A DNA stretch of 64,000 nucleotides from Sanderia malayensis (Eukaryota; Cnidaria; Scyphozoa; Semaeostomeae; Pelagiidae): NCBI GenBank assembly GCA_013076295.1, contig RQOL01000466.1, forward strand, positions 5,313,080 through 5,377,079. The letters are read 5' to 3'. Shown here piece after piece: positions 1 to 11,200 of the stretch (the stretch's first letter is position 1; each line of letters starts with the position of its first letter). Below the pieces are notes generated by a model. The model made no database searches, was not told where the DNA came from, and worked only from the letters and a program-made list of their open reading frames with translations. The position numbers and the translations under genes are program-made.

Positions 1-209
1 AGTGTGTAAGCATCTGGAGATGGGTTAAGGATTTACATTGCAATTCAAGCACCCATGTTTAATTGGGACGTCCACTAAAATTATACTCAAACAATTTATT
101 CGTTTACAATGATTTCTGCCGATCAGATCATTAAAATGATGATATATTTCTTTGGATTAAAATCATATATATCTATAATATAATTGTATAATAAAATATC
201 TTTAACTTT

Positions 210-395
210 TCACAAATTGTTCCAGTTTCTAGACACAACACAGAATAAGGCAATGCAAGAGAAAAAGATACACACTGCGCCAATGCCTGCAACAAGCGAG
301 AAGCCGACAAGCAAATTTCGTCCTCTATATTTCTTCATTACTGTCTGGTATTTTGCGGCGTGCAGTTTTGCCTCTTCGGGAGTTGGAATTGGCAT
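210..395 (-). CDS. COA3: COA3-like cytochrome c oxidase assembly factor (partial)
   Basis: A short minus-strand reading frame of about 61 codons starts with ATG at 393-395. It encodes a polar N-terminus rich in Glu, Lys and Tyr, a basic KKYRGRN segment and then a hydrophobic helix. This order (short charged coiled region, K..R.RN, one transmembrane helix) is that of the Coa3/CCDC56 family, a small inner mitochondrial membrane protein that helps COX1 assembly. The family usually continues with a Tyr-rich stretch after the helix, which is missing here. A possible splice donor lies near 270-271, so the true C-terminus may be in an exon left of the window. The gene diverges from GALNT, with about 500 bp between the starts. 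The match rests on a short motif, so another small membrane protein is possible. Confidence 0.4.
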   Translation of the reverse strand: MPIPTPEEAKLHAAKYQTVMKKYRGRNLLVGFSLVAGIGAVCIFFSCIALFCVVSRNWNNL

Positions 396-903
396 GATGG
401 CTGAGGTATTCAAATGAAATAACCACTAAAGTCGCACATGCACAAAAGGTTTTGATGAGTTTCGCTTAGGCCTTGATTTGCGCGTAGATGACTGATATCA
501 ACGCTCAAAAGCAGGTGGGGTATTATGCGTTGTGCACATAATTTGCAATTTGTTCATTGCTCCAAAATACAAAAAAATACGCATTTTGTAAGAATGATGT
601 TTTATTATAATACTGAGGCTCTAAATTACAAAAAACAATGAAAATTTAAGAATAACAATGGGAAATCTCGAAGCTTGCGCTTGCGCAAAAGTTAAGGTAT
701 TCTTATAAAGTTAGGGTGTGTATTTGCGTCAAGGAACCTATCGCTTCGCTGGTGTCATAGTAAGGGCCCTGCGAGTGTTTTGATCAAGTGATCTTGAAGG
801 GCTTCAGTCACCAGGAGAAGCTCAAATGATCACTCAAAAAAGTCAAACTTCTTTATTTCAAACGTAATCTTTAGAGAATGAGACAGAATAGATTTCTATC
901 AAG
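396..903. other. Divergent intergenic region between COA3-like gene and GALNT
   Basis: No coding exon or repeat with recognisable ends is visible. The position between two divergent starts makes it the likely promoter region for both genes; no clear TATA box was found. Confidence 0.35.
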
Positions 904-3900
904 ATGAAAGTAAAAGCCAAGCGTAGAACAATTCTACAAGCATTGCTATTGACTTCGTTATTTTGGATTTCTTTAGATGTATTGTTCTTTCTTCATAGAC
1001 AATCGCCAAACATTGATCTTGATGTTGTTGTCATAAATGGACAGAATGCCAGAGTTGATTCAATCAAAACTAAAACACCGTCAAATCCGCTGTACAACAG
1101 AATGCAACACGAGGCGAATCAAGAAATCAAGAATCGCCGATCGTTTAATCAGATTGAATCAGAGTTGTACCCTGATTTAGTGATTACTGGATTGGGACAT
1201 GAAGGTGTCAAAGCAAAGCTTCCAAATGAACTTGGAAATTTATCGAAGTCTCTTTTTGATAACCATTCGTTTGATTCTGTGCTGAGCGACAGAATTTCTA
1301 TGAATCGAAAATTGCCAGACGCAAGAGGAATTGAGTGAGTTTCATTCTACCGTAAATATTCGATGAAGCCCCCCTGGGCTTATTCGAGGGGGCTTGATCG
1401 AGGGTTTACTGTATTTTGTGTTATTATCTTATCTTATAATCGATTAACGGATTAACTTCTCCCTCCCATCCTGTCCCCTTTTATTGTTTGTTTGAGTTTA
1501 AATTATGATTTCAGTCATTAGTCTGCAGTTTAACCAATCCGGTTATTACTGCCAGGTGTATCGGCCGAAATTTGCACAGCAAATCGGTATCATCGACCGT
1601 AAAAGCTTATTCCTACTCAAGCAATTCTGGCCGGTATGCTTAATGCCCAATTTCTTTAGATAACATTAATAATCGATGAACGGAAAAACTACAAAGAATA
1701 TACAACTTCTGTGCCAATCATGGTGGGAATGGATCTACGGATTTCCCACCACGAAAGGCACCTACAATGCAAAATTGTACATCATACACAACAAAATAAG
1801 TGTCAATGTCTTTATCATATTTAACACCAGGCAACAATAACCACAAGTAGAAACAAGTTGTGAAAATTGCGTTAGAAATAAGTTGGGAACATTAGGCTAT
1901 CACGCCCTGTGCCATAAAGCATTAAGAGATACAACAAATATCACATACAATCAAGTGTGAGAAAGAGTTTATCTACAAAAATTATTAATTTACACACACA
2001 AATTTATGAGAAGGGTTCAGTTATTTTAAGTTTATTTCATTGCCCATAGAAGCTTGAGTAAGACATTTACACCAGAAGTTGTTTACCGAATATCTCGATG
2101 ATGTTAGAAGAAGGTGTCGGGAATCTTCAGGGCAAAAACCACTTTGTCCGATAGTTTCTAGGAGACTGTATATACGCACGTTGACCAAACTAACGTAGGC
2201 GAAATTCCCTAATTACCTTCACCTACTTATGAGAAAGGACGTGGCAACAAAACTAATACAATAACGGTAAACTTAAGGCTTACAGAGACTGTCTCAACAA
2301 TGTGAATTAATAACTACGCAATAAACTTATTAAACGATTAAATACCTTAAAATACGTAAATCGAACAGATAGACCCCCAGTGGTCTCTTATTTCAACACA
2401 ACTCCACGCCTTACGCATGAACAAACATAAATATCACGATACCTCAGATGTATCCGTGACTTTAGCCTTTTGTTCCTCTTGCTGCGTCAGTTTCTGTTGA
2501 CCGTAATCTGCAAGTCTGCACACAAACAACTCTCGTCTATTTCTTGATTAATTCCATTGATCAATCAATCAGCTTCTTAACAATATTCGAGTTGCAACAA
2601 TTGAACTAGCCGGGTTCCCTTGACGATATCTGATGACTAAATACCAGTCCGTGATATCTCTCCAATTGGAACCTTACTATAGGGGAGCAAGCACCCCTAT
2701 ATATACCTTACCTTGGGAATTACCCCTCTACGTAATACAAATCATTTACATAAACAATTAAAGATACAATACAACGGCATGATTTCGTTCCATCTAGAAA
2801 CAGTTTCTCGTACGAATTCGTTTGGACGTGCTTACTTCTACAACATCGTAACACCTAAACGAGGCCCTTACGTAATTGTTCTCGCACTCCCCCTTTACAG
2901 TCATGTCCCTTCGCATCCGTCACTGTTCTAAAGCTTCGATCAGCTCGTTGTACTTGCTAATCAGCACAAAGGACCAGCTTCGGTTCTGTGTGTTTCATAT
3001 ACACGCTCCTCTACAAGGAGCGTCTATTCGAGGGGGCGTTTATTAGAGGGGCGTTTATTGAAAAAAATTTTGATATAGGGGGCCTTTATTCGAGGGGCGT
3101 TTAAAAGAAGGGAGCGTTTAATCGAAGCATTACGATACCCCAATTTATACCCTGCCATTCTAAACAATTATTCATTGATTATTCATAAATATTAACAAAG
3201 CAATGCATTAGCTACTTATGAAGTTGAAACGTTTATTTACTTTCATAGATGCGAGCGAAAGCATTCGAGTTACATGAAGGATCTTCCAACAGCCAGTGTG
3301 ATCATTTGTTTTCATAACGAGGCTTTGTCAGTTCTTGTTCGTACTGTTCACAGTGTACTTAGAACAACACCATCCAACCTGCTAGCTGACATCATCCTCA
3401 TTGATGATTCAAGCTTATATGGTATGCAATATGCATGTATGTTTTCAGTACTACACTCCGTGTATACATTATATGGGTTTATTCTAATTCAACTTTGTTT
3501 TGGCATGTTTTGAAATTCATCCAAGTTGCGTGTGTAACTATCATTGATACAATAAAATAATTTAGCGAATAATTTAATACAAATAAATAATTCAGTTACT
3601 GTGAAGATTGTAACAATCTTCAATAACTGATCTTAAAATTCAGAGCTTGTTGTTCACATACCGTATTTCCTCGATTAAACGCCCCGGGGCGTTTACTAAA
3701 CTCGGCACTTTTTGGTGGGGCGCCTAATCGAGGGGGGGCTTTTATTAGAAAGTACAAGATCACAGGCTCTGTTATTGGGTTCAGAAAAAGAGAAAATGGT
3801 TTAGTTGTGCCTTGACTTTATCGAGCAACAACGTATAAATTGAAAGTCGCCATGGTTTTGCACAAAGAGGGGGCGTTTAATCGAGGGGGGAGTTTATTGC

Positions 3901-6900
3901 AAAAGTTGGTAGCATAAGGGGGCGTTTAATCGAGGGGGCGTTTAATCGAGGAAATACGGTATGCTAGTGTCAGTTTAAAGATTTGACTTCAACCGGTGTA
4001 GAAGATCTACAGTAATTTTGTATTTTTCTTTTAGACTACACAAAGAAACCTCTGGAAGATTACATCTCGAGGCTCAACCAACACGCGGCAGTTAAAAATA
4101 AGATCAAAATATTGAGAAATGAGAAGCGAAATGGTTTGGTTCGTTCGAGGTTAACAGGCGCTGCAGCAACGAGGGGCGAAGCTTTGATCTTCTTGGATTC
4201 TCATTGCGAAGCAACCGAAGGATGGATCGAACCATTGCTTCAACGAATCAAAGATGACCGGAGAAATGTCGTTTGTCCTGTGATCGAAGTGATTGATGCC
4301 GAAGATTTCTCATACAAATCATCTGCTTTGAAAGCTGTTACTCAAGTCGGTAGCTTTACATGGGATTTGTTCTTCACTTGGAAGGAATTGTCGCCAGATC
4401 AAAAGAAAATAAGAAGCGACAACACAGAGCCGTTAAAGTACGCGAAAGACGGTAGAATTTCGATAACTCGAACCCGCGATAACTGGAACAAATTTGTCTT
4501 CCCCTTGAAAATGTTTCAATACAGTCAAATCTGCATAGTTCGAACTCGTGTAATTCGAACTCTATCTAATTCGAACGAAGTTCTCTGTCCCTTCAAGGAT
4601 AACTAATGAACCAATTCTTATCAAACAAACCTCTGTAATTCGAACTTTTCGTGAGTCGAACATTTTCACGCTTCCCCAGGGTGTTCGAATTAGACAGAGT
4701 TGACTGTAGTACTTCCTAACCCACGATAATTTTGTTGACTTGGATAATTTTCATGGGTTCCTTGGAGGTTCCAATTATCAGAACTTTGCAAAATATTTGT
4801 TATCGCTTCTGTGCTTATGTCTCTGTATTTCTCTTGCTGACATGACCATTGCTTTTTTAATCCTAGGTCTCCAACAATGGCTGGTGGATTGTTTGCTATA
4901 AATAAGAAGTATTTCTATGAAATGGGGTCTTATGATGATCAGATGGACATTTGGGGAGGAGAGAATCTTGAAATGTCTTTCAGGGTAAGATCAAGTTTAT
5001 ATATTTATTCACATTAGCCCATTATCAAACCATTCTTGATCTTGTGCCATGCAAGTGATCATGTTCGTGTCATAATATCTTTTTCTACATTCAGCAGAAA
5101 CTTTCTTGCTGCGTGTGAAAGTATAATGATGTGATGGCGATGTTTTCATTTCTTTAATTATTTCTAGATTTGGATGTGTGGAGGACGCTTGGAAATAATT
5201 CCGTGCTCCCGAGTTGGACACATTTTCAGAAAGGAAAATTCACCGTATACTTTTCCAAATGGCGTGTCGAAGACATTGACGAAGAATTTCAACAGGTTGG
5301 CCGAGGTGTGGATGGATGAATACAAAAAATTATATTACAGGTATGACAAACTTAGAAAAGACAATTTAACGAATAAAAATCAGTTACTTTGAAGATAGAT
5401 ACAACGTTTCGGGCTTGACCCGTTATCAAGTAAAAGAAACGGAGGTTAACGGAGGTTAACGTTGCATCTATCTTCAAAGTAACTGATTTTTATTTGTTAA
5501 ATTGTTTATCATAAATATAGTTACCCACGCAACTTGGATATATTTTTGAAAAGACAAGGCATTACATATGGAAACGAGAAACGAGTTGTAAAGATATCAA
5601 ATTTGTTTAGTTCACGTCCGTTAAACGGTCCTGTTTCTTGCATTGGTGCAATGGTAGACAAATGTCCTGGGATATTCACGACTTTTGCAAATTTTTTGTG
5701 CACATCCATCATCCACGTCCTCCCTCAAACAATGCTCTTTCTGGGGATAGTTTTATGCAATATCGACAAAATGTATTTTTCACGATGATCTCATGGGTCT
5801 GATTGAGACAACAACATTGTTACAGGGGGGGGTGGGGGGTTGAATAAAGCTGCCCATAAGAGTTTATGGGGGGTTGATAGCCTTTTTCGTATTTTTACGA
5901 GCGTCCAAGTACATTTATCCACCATTGTAGAGTTTCTTCAAGGCCGAATGCAGCACAGAAATGGAATCTTTCATATAAAATAGCGTTTTGTATTTTGATG
6001 CCTTCAACAACTCTTTAGCTCGTTTATTTTGCAGGAGAAAGCAAGACTCTGAACGAAAAATGGACATCGGCGACATAAGCAATAGAATAGAGCTGAGAAA
6101 TAGACTTCAATGTAAAGACTTCAGATGGTATATGGAGAATATACTACCTGATTTGATCGGCTCTGATCCAACACCACCGGCACATGGAGAGGTATGTAAG
6201 CAAATTGTTATTACATAAGATAGTCTCAGTCTTATAGTTTGTCTAAAGGTCTTTGGCATTGTTTTTTATATATCTCTTGGTTGTTGTCTATGTTTTAAAT
6301 TTCAAGGCTCAGGTATTATTATTTTCCGTAGAAACTTTATGAAATTTCTGTGAACTGATAAGTTCTTTGCTATTTGTAGATGTTAAACATAAATAGTGGG
6401 CAATGTGTTGACTCTATGGGTGCAAAAAAGAAGAAATCAAATCTGAAGCTATTTCCTTGCCATGGTATGGGTGGAAACCAGGTAGATTAATTTGATGACT
6501 TTATCAATCAACTATTGCTTTCTTTTGTTTGTCCTTGTTACCTTAGTTTTGTGGTGCATCAGTTCTTGGGTTCAGTTCTATCAGTTTTGATTATTATAAT
6601 ACAAATATTAATTTCTTTTATAGTTTTTTGTGTTGAGCAAAAATGGTGAAATCATATACAATGACGAAGTGTGTTTGGATTATTCAAGTGAAAATAAACA
6701 GAACAGAATTGAAATGTGGGACTGTCATGGTCTCAAGGGAAATCAAGAATGGAAACACAACAGAATAACAGTATGGCAATATTAATTAATTCTATTCAAC
6801 AAGCATTCATAAATTGCCAACAATTGTTATTAGATAACGTCACTATAATCTATCATTTATTTGCCTTTCTAGGGCCAAATAAAACATGTGATATCTGATA

Positions 6901-7016
6901 AATGTCTTGATGTTGATAAAAGTGAAGGATTTGTGGTAGCAAAAAAGTGTAAGCTGGACAGAAAGGCAAACACACAGAGATGGAGATTCAAAAAATACGG
7001 AGCACGAATCTGGTGA
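904..7016 (+). CDS. Polypeptide N-acetylgalactosaminyltransferase (GALNT family)
   Basis: Nine exons (904-1334, 3249-3421, 4035-4437, 4867-4984, 5168-5340, 6035-6191, 6380-6481, 6624-6770, 6873-7016) join in frame to 615 residues. The enzyme transfers GalNAc from UDP-GalNAc to Ser/Thr of secretory proteins in the Golgi, starting mucin-type O-glycans. A type II membrane anchor lies at about residues 10-31, followed by a stem. The catalytic domain shows the family start ([14 protein letters not shown]), the metal-binding DSH at 256-258 and the Gal/GalNAc-T motif with WGGEN at 365-369. Residues 486-615 form a ricin-type lectin domain with QxW-like repeats (GNQEW, TQRW) and CLD motifs. The domain order and length are normal for the family. 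The [10 protein letters not shown] segment and the sequence after VGHIFRK recall the GALNT1/13 branch, but I would not assign a paralogue. Introns 2, 3 and 5 contain small inverted-repeat elements. Confidence 0.93.
1348..3147. repeat. Repeat-rich first intron of GALNT with related CCCCC-rich element ends
   Basis: The 1.9-kb first intron carries, near its left side, a stretch with runs such as GGCTTATTCGAGGGGGC. Near its right side (about 3015-3140) are related runs, GGGCGTTTATT and TTTAATCGAAGCATTACGATA. The two outer edges are roughly inverted relatives of each other and of the smaller element at 3661-3959. This suggests a larger, diverged member of that family. No coding frame is seen between them. 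Confidence 0.35.
3661..3959. mobile_element. TA-flanked MITE, CCGTATTTCCTCG family
   Basis: This 299-bp element in GALNT intron 2 has terminal inverted repeats beginning CCGTATTTCCTCGATTAAAC and ending in its complement. A TA dinucleotide lies directly outside each end (3659-3660, 3960-3961). The interior repeats GGGGCGTTTAATCGAGG several times. It has no reading frame, so it is a non-autonomous Tc1/mariner-type MITE by its ends and target site. Confidence 0.75.
4522..4706. mobile_element. TA-flanked MITE with CAGTCAA...TTCGAAC ends
   Basis: The left end CAGTCAAATCTGCATAGTTC and the right end (complement CAGTCAACTCTGTCTAATTC) are imperfect inverted repeats flanked by TA. The interior is rich in AATTCGAAC units. 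It lies in GALNT intron 3. The ends resemble pogo/Tigger-like non-autonomous elements. Confidence 0.65.
5361..5505. repeat. Hairpin-forming inverted repeat in GALNT intron 5
   Basis: Two arms of about 45 bp, built round AAATCAGTTACTTTGAAGAT and its complement, face each other across a short spacer containing a tandem GGAGGTTAAC. A related half-arm, TTCAGTTACTGTGAAGATTG, lies in intron 2 near 3592. It looks like a foldback MITE; no target duplication was resolved. Confidence 0.6.
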
Positions 7017-7144
7017 CCTGAGCAAAAGATTAATGGTATAGTTAGCAAGTGGGTTTTTCTAAAAGGTTTTGTATTCTTGAAGAATTGTTCCAAAGCAAAA
7101 CTAATTTGCTGCTCTGTGATAAAACGAAAGGTATTATATATTAC

Positions 7145-8043
7145 TCAGGATGATTTCCTTTGAGAAATAAACTCAACATATTGGTTTTCAGTTAGTAGAT
7201 TCGAATTAAGCTTTTCTAAGGGCTGAAGTTTGGGAAGAATGACAGCAACATATCCACCATTCTCTGGCTGAAATAATAACAAAATATTATTACACAAGTT
7301 TGCACTAACCTAATGTCTGCATTAACAAGTAAGATGTTGACCGTTTAGCTTACTTTTTCCAACAAAAGGTTGGGATTCTCAAGCAATTCTTCATTAATTT
7401 CAACCAGTTTTCCTGGAACACAGCTGTAAAAATAACAAAACTAAGGCTTAGATTTTCAATTGACGTAAAAAATTAAGCTTCATAAAGCTTATATTTATTC
7501 AAACGAATAATAATAGTATTGTTGGTTAACCTTCTTAGGAAATATTTTGTACTATTTTCAAGTTCCACTTCACAGAGTAATGAATTATGCTCCATTATCT
7601 GTGCCCCCCTTTTTCCCTTTCCCGACACTTTATTCTCCAATCTATCTTTTCTGTTTTTTGCTTGGAATTTTATACTTTTTATCAATGAATCCTCTTTGTA
7701 TATTTTATGCGATGGAGCTAGCATCACCAAACATATCCTGTAATTTAGAATGAATTAGATAAGGGATACATTTCCACGTAGGTTATATTTGGCTACCATT
7801 AGAATAAAATTGAAATATTTGTACTTATTCGAATGTTGTATTATGCTCTGATCTTCTCCTTTTTTCCCCATCACATCTAAAATTAAAATTCAAGCTATTT
7901 TAGTTTCATAGCATAAAAAATGTATCATCAGAAATGCAGCCAGTATTGTTGCTTGTAAAAATATAACTTTATTGTCCACCTGCAAGATAAAATCTTGTGA
8001 AATAGCGTTCCACTATAGTTTGATAACTCTTTGTTGCAGACAT
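7145..8043 (-). CDS. ABITRAM: ABITRAM (actin-binding transcription modulator, FAM206A/Simiate)
   Basis: Five small minus-strand exons (8043-7980, 7876-7825, 7737-7531, 7423-7354, 7267-7145) join in frame to 171 residues; the human protein is about 180. Hallmarks in order are YFTRFY near the N-terminus, QHSN at the end of exon 2, NKVSGKGKRGAQ in exon 3, GKLVEINE in exon 4 and GGYVAVILPK in exon 5. The family is conserved across animals and is described as a nuclear speckle and actin-linked protein with a lipoyl/biotinyl-like fold. The gene ends 128 bp from the GALNT stop (tail to tail) and starts 193 bp from the MED1 ATG (head to head). The exons are too short to stand out as open frames; the call rests on matching exon phases and conserved motifs. 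Confidence 0.9.
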
Positions 8044-8236
8044 TATGTTCCGTTTATTTTAGCTTTTTTTACCACGTGGTAATTATTTTCTTTCTCTCCC
8101 ACCTTTTCACTTGCACTCACACCTTACTCCAATGCATGTTATTATTATTATTCGTAGAATGGAAAATTGATGGAGATTTCAATTTTTCCATTTTATGAAA
8201 CCCAAGTGTCCAAATTAATCTTCTATTCTATTGATT
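8044..8236. promoter_or_regulatory. Shared divergent promoter region of ABITRAM and MED1
   Basis: Only 193 bp separate the ATG codons of two oppositely directed genes, so the promoters of both must lie here or overlap the 5' ends. It contains a CCACGTGG palindrome near 8072 (an E-box CACGTG core) and no obvious TATA box. Bidirectional control is inferred from position only. Confidence 0.55.
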
Positions 8237-11200
8237 ATGAGTAGAAAATTGACTTTTGGAAAGATATGCGAGCAGCTAAATGACTTTCTTGTAAAGTTTT
8301 CAGATAGTCTTGGCATAGATGACGACGAAGATGTCGGCTCAAGAGGTATCTATTTCAGTTTGTTGTTAGGCCAACATGTCTCCTTGACCTTGCCATTTGG
8401 TTTTGGTTTAGGTTTCATTCTTTAATCCTGCATTCCTCCATATCCCGGTTCGAAGTTTGTAAACAACAAGGAACAACAGACAGATATCATAGAAATAAAG
8501 TTTAATGTATACAGTGTATCTAATGATTCTAATTCTTGTTTTTTTAGTGCATCCTTATGGGCCAGTCAATCTGTACAGTGAACTTGGAGATATTCTCCAA
8601 GTTACCAGTGCCATCAGGGCAAGATGTGACCAGCTAAAAGTATCTGGCAATGGAGCAGTTAATTTGCTCAAATCTTCAATTGTAAGTTTTGCAGACCTGC
8701 CAACCTGGTCAAGTCCAAAACCTGGAGTTTCTGGCCAAAATATTTTTGGGCCACTTTTAGGGGGTCTGGGGGCATCCTCATGTGTCATCAGACTTCTACA
8801 GACACAGTTGTGGAATCGCTCCCCAACCCAGACCTCTCGCTCAACTTGTACGCTTACAGCAAAAAAGTGGGACAAACAGTTAAGAAGCTAAGAATTTCAA
8901 GCAACAGTTGAAAATAGCATCATTTAACCATAAACTTACTTAAAATTCTAGTTTAACGGGAGATTTTAGTGATGTAGCGTGAGGCTGGGGGAATCAGTGG
9001 CATACCGGGAGGCCGTGGCTAAACCGGGGAAGTTGGCAGGTCTGAGTTTTATTCATGCTATATGCTTATTTACATTTCTTAATTATTATTCTTCATGTGA
9101 AACCTAGAAATTGTCTTCTTATGGATTTGGTCATTCTATCTCTCTATGTTTATCAATTTATTTATTTCCCTTTAACTGTGTTTGTCCAACTCAATTCCCA
9201 TATTTAATTTTCTCATGTTTTGGTCTCAGGAAAGTCAACAGCAGGAGGAAATTGGCAATCCGTTAAAGAATTGCTTGAAAAATTGTGCTGAAAAGCTGCG
9301 AAATGCGACTCAAGGTGAGCAAGATTTTAACATTTAGCTGATTTCAATGAATTAATTCCCCAAGTACATCTCATAGTGAATTTACAGAAAATGATAATAT
9401 TTATTTTTCTAGATTTAACGATGAAAACAGTCATTCAAAAACTGCAGGCAATTAGTGAAGAATCATGGTAATTTAAATGTTGATAATTTAATAAAGCAGA
9501 TTAATATTATAACTTGATGCCAATATATGTCATTAATATCAAACTAATGTTTTTAGCTTAAGATTTGATAATGGTGGACAAAGTGGCACAGATTTTTTCA
9601 TCAGCTCTGACATGTTCTATTTTGAGGTTTGCAAACCTATACCCTTTTCATTTGTTTCCCTCTTTTCTTTTTATTGCCCCCTCCTTTCCTCTCTTCTTCC
9701 CTGGCTTTCACCTTCCAATCACGTCGCTCCTTGAATATTTCCACACACTTCAATGCAATAAACTTAGTGCACCTACCTATTGAAATTCATTTTAATTTAG
9801 ATAAAACTTGACACATCTGGTAAAATAATTGATGTCAGAGAACAACTTCACAGTGGAGAACCAAAGGTCTGAGAATTTCTTATTGTTTCTATCTAAGGCA
9901 AATGTCAAACAATAACTGACCAACTTTCTTCCATTTTCAGAGCTGTAAAGAACTGGTTGACATTTTACGGTGCGCTTCTATTCAACTTCATTATTAAATT
10001 CACCCAGAAATATCCAGTGTTTTATTTAACATTGCTGTGAATATAGTTTACTTTATTTATCTTTTAGCCAAGGCAATTATGAGGAATTTAAAATTCGATT
10101 GAAACGGTTAGCTGATTTATACAAGATAAAAGTTGATACGTAAGTTACTTCAACTTTATATTAAATTACAGATCACAATTGCAATGATGTGTTTTAACTA
10201 TATGCTTCTATTTTATCATTTTTTATTCTTTTTATAGGTTCATGAAATCTTCAAAAATATTTGCAGCACTTGAGGCTGTAGAGAAAGATATAATTAGACT
10301 ATCACAATTAAATACTCAAGGGTATATCGACACATTCATTGTTTCACACACTTTTACATTAATTTTGTATTAATGGACAAGTTATTAAATTGCTTGGTTA
10401 AACATGATTTTGTTTCAAGAAGTTTTCTAACACATTATAATGTTTTGCAATTGTTTTCCAGGAATTATCTGAAACCATATGAAATTCTGCAAACTGGGCC
10501 CATTGGCTATGTATTCCGAAGGCAGGGAGGTAAATACAGAGTTTATTCTTAATACTAGCCGGGGGCGCTCGCTTCCCTGAGGGTGTGTTCCACTTTTGGT
10601 GGAGAACAAAACCCCGTGTCATTACACCCTAATTTAACTAAAAAAAATATTACACTAATTTAGTATGGTAAATATACTACTACGTATACTAAACGGTTGA
10701 TAAACTAAGCATTAAGCGTTAAACGTTATATTATCGTTGTCTGTCTATATTAGACATCAATTTCATTAATGCGTTTTTATTATTGTCAATTTTGCTCAAG
10801 ATAATACTCTCTATTTTAGGTCATTTGATGCAGTTAAATTATTTTGCAAACCCCACTGACTTAACAGATAAATTTGACATGAAAATTGAAAGGGATGAAG
10901 AATTACCAAGTTAGTTTTTTTTATTTTACTTTTGAGTCATGTATAGTTTGCTAGCAGGAAATTTTTTAGATGCTTGTAAATTGCTAAAGTTCTCAATATT
11001 TTCAGGCATATTCTTAATAGGAAAAATTTTAGGATAGCCTTTTGTTGAAAGTTTTTATTTACAGTATCTATCTTGCTTCTAGCTTCATGTAGAGACTTTG
11101 GGCTGTCTCTAACAATAGCTGTAGAATCTTCAAAACCACGTTGGCTTCCCATCTCATCGCTGTTATCAATTGATGAAAGCAATAATGTCCATTATGACAT

